In this document: one piece after another, positions 38,694 to 42,509 of the stretch
Layout of the letters: every line of letters starts with the position of its first letter
Numbering within the stretch: position 1 is the stretch's first letter
Source of the DNA: CAYNLG01 sp964397995
GTDB lineage: Bacteria; Planctomycetota; Phycisphaerae; FEN-1346
DNA length: 42,509 bases
NCBI GenBank assembly: GCA_964397995.1
Contig: CAYNLG010000026.1
Coordinates: 1 to 42,509, forward strand
Reading direction: 5' to 3'
Program-made: the position numbers and the translations under genes
The notes under the pieces: generated by a model
Databases searched by the model: none
Told to the model about the DNA's origin: nothing
What the model saw: the letters and a program-made list of their open reading frames with translations, nothing else

Positions 38694-41255
38694 TTGCCGA
38701 AGAACGTCGTCATCGTCGAGAGCCCCGCCAAGGCCAAGACCATCGAGCGTTACCTGGGCAAGGATTACCGCGTGGCGGCCTCCATGGGCCACGTCCGCGA
38801 CCTGCCGCCCAAGAAGCTCGGCGTCGACCTGGACCACGACTTCGAGCCCACCTACCAGACGCTGCGCGGCAAGGGCAAGGTCGTGGACGCCCTGAAGAAG
38901 GCCGTCAAGGGCGCCGACGCCGTCTACATGGCCACCGACCTCGACCGCGAGGGGGAGGCCATCGCGTGGCACCTGTGCCAGGCCCTCGGGCTGGACCCGG
39001 CGTCGGTCAACCGCGTCGTCTTCAACGAGATCACCAAGGGCGCCATCCAGGCCGCCTTCGGCCACCCCGGCCACATCGACATGAACAAGGTCTCCGCCCA
39101 GGAGGCCCGGCGCATCCTCGACCGGCTCGTCGGCTACAAGCTCAGCCCGCTGCTCTGGAAGAAGATCGCCAAGGGCCTCTCGGCCGGGCGGGTCCAGAGT
39201 GTGGCCGTGCGGCTGCTGGTGGAGCGGAAACGCGAGATTGCCGCCTTCCGCCCGGAGGAGTCCTGGCGCATTGCCGCCGACCTCGCCTGCGCCGGCGAGG
39301 CGGAAGCCTTCAAGGCCCAGCTGGACCGGGTGGACGAGGCGAAGTTCGCCCCGGACGGGCGCGAGGCGGCCCTGGGGGTCGGCCGGGCCCTTCGCGGCGC
39401 CGCCTACACCGTCCGCGACGTCGCGCGGAAGCGGACCCACGACACGCCCCCGCCGCCCTTCATCACCAGCCACCTCCAGCGGGCCGCCAGCAACGCCCTC
39501 CGCTTCAGCGCCAAGCGGACGATGAGCGTCGCCCAGCGGCTGTACCAGGGCGTGGACCTCGGGCCACAGGGCGCCGTCGCCCTGATCACCTACATGCGGA
39601 CCGACTCGCACCACGTCGCCCCCTCGGCCCAGCAGGCCGCCCGCGACTTCCTCGGCGACCGCTTCGGCCCGGACTACCTGCCCGAGGCGCCGCCGGTCTA
39701 CAAGTCGCGCGGCCGGGCCCAGGAGGCGCACGAGGCGATCCGCCCCACCGACGTCGCGCGGACGCCGGAGTCCGTCAAGGGCCTGCTCAAGCGCGACGAG
39801 TTCCGCCTCTACGAGCTGATCTGGAAGCGGTTCATGGCCAGCCAGATGGCCCCCGCCCAGTGGGACGTCACCGACGCCGAGATCGAGGCCCGAGCCGAGA
39901 CGCTGACGGGCCTCTTCAAAGCGCGCGGCCGGGTGCTGGTCTTCGACGGGTACACGAAGGTCGCGGGGGTGCGCCTGAAGAAGGACGACCAGCAGCTCCC
40001 GCCGCTCGAGCCCGGCGCCGCCCTCGACCTCAAGGGCCTCCAGGAGACCCAGCACTTCTCGCAGCCGCCGTCGCGGTTCTCCGAGGCGACGCTCGTCCGG
40101 CGCCTCGAAGAACTCGGCATCGGCCGCCCCAGCACCTATGCCGCCATCGTCTCCACCATCCAGGACCGCGGCTACGCCGAGCAGCGGCCGAACCTCTTCT
40201 TCCGCTGCGCCGGCCACCCGGACTGCCAGTACACCGTCCCGGGCGACCTGGCCGGCAAGCCCCTGTGGCCGGAGATCGTCCCGGAGGCGCCCGCCGGGGC
40301 GCCCGACGGCCCGCCGGCCCCGCCGACCGTCACGTGCCCGGCGTGCGGCCGGGCGATGAGCCTGAAGGAAGGGAGCCGCTGCTTCTTCGTCACGCAGCTC
40401 GGCGAGGTGGTGACCGACCAGCTCGTCGCCCATTTCCCCACCATCATGGACGCAGGCTTCACCAGCCGCATGGAAGACGAACTCGACGACGTCGAGGAGG
40501 CCAAGACCGAGTGGCTCCGCGTCGTCCGCGAGTTCTGGGAGCCGTTTTCCCGGGCCCTGGAGGAGGCGTCGGAGAAGATGGAAGCCACCAAGCACACGCC
40601 GGTCGAGGACGCGGGGCCCTGCCCCGAGTGCGGCAAACCGCTCGTCAAGCGCTTCTCGAAACGCGGGCCCTTCCTCGGGTGCAGCGGATACCCGGACTGC
40701 AAGTACACCCGCGACCTGAGCGGCGAGGAGCGCCCCGAGCCCACGCCCACCGAACACAAATGCGACGAGTGCGGCGGGACGATGATCCTGCGGACGAACC
40801 GGCGCGGCGAACCGTTCCTGGGGTGCGCGAAGTACCCCGAGTGCCGCTTCACCCTCCCCTGCGACGCCCAGGGCAACCCCCAGCGCCCCGAGCCCACCGG
40901 CGAGGTCTGCGACAAGTGCGGCGCCCCCATGGTCATCAAGTCCGGAAAGCGCGGCAAGTTCCTGGCCTGCTCAGCCTTCCCGAAGTGCCGCAACGCCAAG
41001 CCTCTGCCCAACGACGGCGCGAAGGGCGGCAACGCGAAGGCGGGCGGCGCCAAGGCCGGGCCCAAGGCCGGCGCCGCCGCCACGCCCCCACGCCGCAAGG
41101 CCGTCCAGACCGACCGCCCGTGCCCGGACTGCGGCAAACCGCTGGTGCTCCGTTCGGGGCGGCGCGGCCCGTTCCTCGGCTGCTCCGGCTACCCAGGCTG
41201 CCGCCACACCGAGGACGTCCCCCCCGACCTCCAGGACGCCACCGAGGGCCTCTGA
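38694..41255 (+). CDS. topA: DNA topoisomerase I with an internal zinc-ribbon-like insertion and C-terminal ribbons
   Basis: 853 residues from TTG 38694, seven bases after AGGGAG. Toprim domain: VVIVESPAKAKTIERYLG, YMATDLDREGEAIAWHL. Catalytic tyrosine Y300 in LITYMRTDSHHV; GLSAGRVQSVAVRL and GRPSTYAAIVSTIQDRGY follow. It relaxes negative supercoils. From about 498 to 565 an extra block with CAGHPDC (505, 511) and CPAC (548, 551) splits the usual GY...FFVTQLGEVVTD continuity. From 643 four zinc ribbons follow: CPECGK, CDECGG, CDKCGA and CPDCGK types, each ending in GCSGYPDC-like halves. A Lys/Ala/Gly-rich linker lies before the last ribbon. Confidence 0.94.
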   Translation: MPKNVVIVESPAKAKTIERYLGKDYRVAASMGHVRDLPPKKLGVDLDHDFEPTYQTLRGKGKVVDALKKAVKGADAVYMATDLDREGEAIAWHLCQALGLDPASVNRVVFNEITKGAIQAAFGHPGHIDMNKVSAQEARRILDRLVGYKLSPLLWKKIAKGLSAGRVQSVAVRLLVERKREIAAFRPEESWRIAADLACAGEAEAFKAQLDRVDEAKFAPDGREAALGVGRALRGAAYTVRDVARKRTHDTPPPPFITSHLQRAASNALRFSAKRTMSVAQRLYQGVDLGPQGAVALITYMRTDSHHVAPSAQQAARDFLGDRFGPDYLPEAPPVYKSRGRAQEAHEAIRPTDVARTPESVKGLLKRDEFRLYELIWKRFMASQMAPAQWDVTDAEIEARAETLTGLFKARGRVLVFDGYTKVAGVRLKKDDQQLPPLEPGAALDLKGLQETQHFSQPPSRFSEATLVRRLEELGIGRPSTYAAIVSTIQDRGYAEQRPNLFFRCAGHPDCQYTVPGDLAGKPLWPEIVPEAPAGAPDGPPAPPTVTCPACGRAMSLKEGSRCFFVTQLGEVVTDQLVAHFPTIMDAGFTSRMEDELDDVEEAKTEWLRVVREFWEPFSRALEEASEKMEATKHTPVEDAGPCPECGKPLVKRFSKRGPFLGCSGYPDCKYTRDLSGEERPEPTPTEHKCDECGGTMILRTNRRGEPFLGCAKYPECRFTLPCDAQGNPQRPEPTGEVCDKCGAPMVIKSGKRGKFLACSAFPKCRNAKPLPNDGAKGGNAKAGGAKAGPKAGAAATPPRRKAVQTDRPCPDCGKPLVLRSGRRGPFLGCSGYPGCRHTEDVPPDLQDATEGL

Positions 41256-41362
41256 GGCGCGGCCCGGCGCGGCCGCGGGAGACGGCGTCTGGCGGGGCGT
41301 TCGCATGGGAAATGCCTTGATTCCTGAGGCGCAGCGGATAAAGTCCGCGCGCCGCAAGATGT

Positions 41363-41391
41363 TTGGCCTGCAACCGGATAGGGGGTAAAAT
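41363..41391 (+). promoter_or_regulatory. Promoter of DUF4258/DUF2283 pair, possibly leaderless
   Basis: TTGGCC (41363-41368), 17-bp spacer, TAAAAT (41386-41391), then five bases to the GTG at 41397. Confidence 0.5.
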
Positions 41392-41396
41392 CTACT

Positions 41397-41654
41397 GTGG
41401 GCCAAGGTAAGCGGAAGCTGATCCTTGCCTCACACGCCGAGTTGCCCGCGCAGCAACGTGGCTTGTCTCACGAGGGCATCGAGGACACGGTGAACTCCCC
41501 CGACAGTGACGAACCAGCCAAGCCGGGACGCGGGCTGTTGCGCAAGCGGCTTCCCTCGGGGCTCAGGGTGGCCGTCGTCGTGGCTATGCCGGAGCGGGGC
41601 ACCCAAGAGCCTGTCTTCGTCGTCACGGCGGGGCGGGAGCAAGGAGGCACCTGA
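41397..41654 (+). CDS. DUF4258-like small protein, putative toxin
   Basis: 85 residues from GTG 41397. The pattern ILASHAELPAQQRGLSHEGI, EDTVNSPD, RGLLRKRLPSGLRVAVVVAM and PVFVVTAG follows DUF4258, small RelE/BrnT-like proteins with an N-terminal SxHA helix and alternating basic strands. Such genes are usually followed by DUF2283 or other antitoxin-like genes, as here: its TGA overlaps the ATG of the next gene (TGATG). The toxin role is an inference from family and pairing. Confidence 0.65.
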   Translation: MGQGKRKLILASHAELPAQQRGLSHEGIEDTVNSPDSDEPAKPGRGLLRKRLPSGLRVAVVVAMPERGTQEPVFVVTAGREQGGT

Positions 41655-41917
41655 TGGCAACCGGCGAGTTCTCTGTCGACCCGCGAGACCGGCGACCGGT
41701 CACCTTTTACGTCCGGATGAGCGAGGAGCCGATCAGCCGCACCGTGCCCGTCGATTCCCCGGACGATCCGGATGCCCTCATCGACATGGATGCCAAAGGC
41801 CACATCGTCGGCGTCGAGTTCCTGACCCCGTCCTTCATGCGCAAGCTCTGCGACCTCCTTGAGGGGGCCATGCCGCGCTCATTCAGCAAGCAGGTCCGCG
41901 ACCTTTGCCGGATTTAG
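41654..41917 (+). CDS. DUF2283 family small protein, putative antitoxin partner
   Basis: 87 residues from ATG 41654, with a strong AAGGAGG (41641-41647) inside the end of the upstream gene. DUF2283 features: TFYVRMSEEPISRTVPVD, ALIDMDAKGHIVGVEFLTPS, then a helix. DUF2283 proteins often lie next to DUF4258 in small mobile two-gene units. Function unproven. Confidence 0.75.
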   Translation: MATGEFSVDPRDRRPVTFYVRMSEEPISRTVPVDSPDDPDALIDMDAKGHIVGVEFLTPSFMRKLCDLLEGAMPRSFSKQVRDLCRI

Positions 41918-42113
41918 GATGGGGCGCGCCTCGGAGCCGTCGCGGCACCGTGCCTTCTTCGGCCTGCCCGTTTGCGGCGAAGTTGCCTCTCTGGCGCCCG
42001 GCACAGGGCGCACCGCGCGGTTTCCCGAGAAGCGGCGGTGGCCCCGGCCGATACCCGCTTGACGCGGCCGCCGGCCCGCCGTACGTCTAGGGTCCCATGC
42101 GGAAAGGGCCCGG

Positions 42114-42509
42114 ATGAAACTGACCGTCCTCGGCAGCGGCACCAGCCACGGCGTCCCCATGATCGGCTGCCACTGCCCCGTCTGCACCTCCGCCGACCCG
42201 CGCAACCGCCGCCTCCGCACCAGCGCCGCCATTGACCTCGCTGGCTTCACCCTCCTCATCGACACCACCCCCGAGCTCCGGCTCCAGGCCGTCGCCGCCG
42301 GCCTCGACCGCGTCGACGCCGTCGCCTTCACCCACGCCCACGCCGACCACGTCATGGGCTTCGACGAACTCCGCCGCTTCGCCGAACTCAGCGGCCGGCC
42401 CGTCCCCGTCTACGGCGCCCCCGACGCCCTCGCCCGCATCCAGCACGCCTTCGACTCAACTTGTCCCCATGCGCTGGACAGCATCCCGCCTGAGATAAGG
42501 TGGAATCGT
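42114..42509 (+). CDS. PhnP-like metallo-beta-lactamase-fold hydrolase (partial, probably interrupted)
   Basis: 132 codons from ATG 42114 to the edge. PhnP-type start: LTVLGSGTSHGVPMIGCHCPVC with its structural zinc cysteines, TLLIDTTPELRLQA, and the metal site FTHAHADHVMGFDEL. PhnP cleaves cyclic ribose phosphates; related proteins act on other phosphodiesters. Full length is about 250 residues. After HAFDS (about 42455) the codon and base use change sharply (A+T-richer) and the residues no longer resemble the family, suggesting an insertion. Confidence 0.75.
   Translation, partial: MKLTVLGSGTSHGVPMIGCHCPVCTSADPRNRRLRTSAAIDLAGFTLLIDTTPELRLQAVAAGLDRVDAVAFTHAHADHVMGFDELRRFAELSGRPVPVYGAPDALARIQHAFDSTCPHALDSIPPEIRWNR
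42458..42509. mobile_element. Suspected end of an insertion sequence within the PhnP-like gene
   Basis: The last ~50 bases are clearly less G+C-rich than the gene they follow. They contain TGTCC and GGACA facing each other across nine bases (42463-42481) and, just before the edge, AAGGTGG, which could be the ribosome site of a transposase gene starting beyond the window. Assemblies often break at such repeats. Confidence 0.35.

Noticed and set aside
1..42509. CRISPR array, prophage or biosynthetic gene cluster
   Set aside because: No regularly spaced direct repeats, phage structural genes or clustered biosynthetic genes were seen.

Overview
This is a very G+C-rich bacterial chromosome segment, dense with genes on both strands. 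The gene content suggests a Planctomycetota-like bacterium, perhaps near Phycisphaerae and probably environmental. It has lipid A and KDO genes (lpxB, kdsA), so an LPS-type outer membrane. It also has a PEP-CTERM surface protein, a Tat-exported oxidoreductase-like protein, partner-switching regulators, a release-factor-like GGQ protein and several secreted proteins of no known function. The lineage is an inference from gene families; no marker gene such as rRNA is present. I saw no tRNA, rRNA, CRISPR array or complete insertion sequence.

Layout. 1-5071: partial queA, a HAD phosphatase-like gene, a long-leader PEP-CTERM gene, then the translationally coupled operon cmk-plsC-ispH (minus). 5146-6036: a UbiA-family prenyltransferase divergent from cmk. 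6073-11562 (minus): pyrK-pyrD-Gfo/Idh/MocA-DUF4432-LPP20-like. 11752-17247: a Tat protein, rimO-pgsA, and facing them a large gene joining a kinase-like domain, membrane segments and a PgpA phosphatase. 17674-22872: phoH (PIN-PhoH), a tRNA-binding OB protein, a CaCA antiporter, lpxB, and a zinc-ribbon membrane protein. 23047-26228: radical SAM-corA, and a STAS / HATPase / STAS module read from a near-consensus promoter. 26313-30178 (minus): tandem-PDZ protein, small secreted protein, BatA-like protein and DUF123 nuclease-like protein. 30360-34880: a lipid-kinase-like gene and kdsA, an inverted-repeat element carrying an IS110 remnant, then a GGQ protein, a metallophosphatase lipoprotein and an STN-like secreted protein. 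35099-42509: mutS2, nitroreductase, a possible gene remnant, topA, a DUF4258/DUF2283 pair, and a metallo-beta-lactamase gene that seems to be interrupted at the window edge.

A common theme is the envelope and membrane lipids: CDP-lipid supply (cmk, plsC, pgsA, PgpA fusion), isoprenoids (ispH, ubiA), lipid A and KDO (lpxB, kdsA) and a diacylglycerol-kinase-like enzyme. The most unusual items are the kinase-like/PgpA fusion, the 21-bp inverted-repeat element that supplies the stop codon of kdsA, a zinc-ribbon-like insertion inside topoisomerase I, and a set of genes whose -10 box sits 5-7 nt before the start codon with no Shine-Dalgarno, which suggests leaderless mRNAs.
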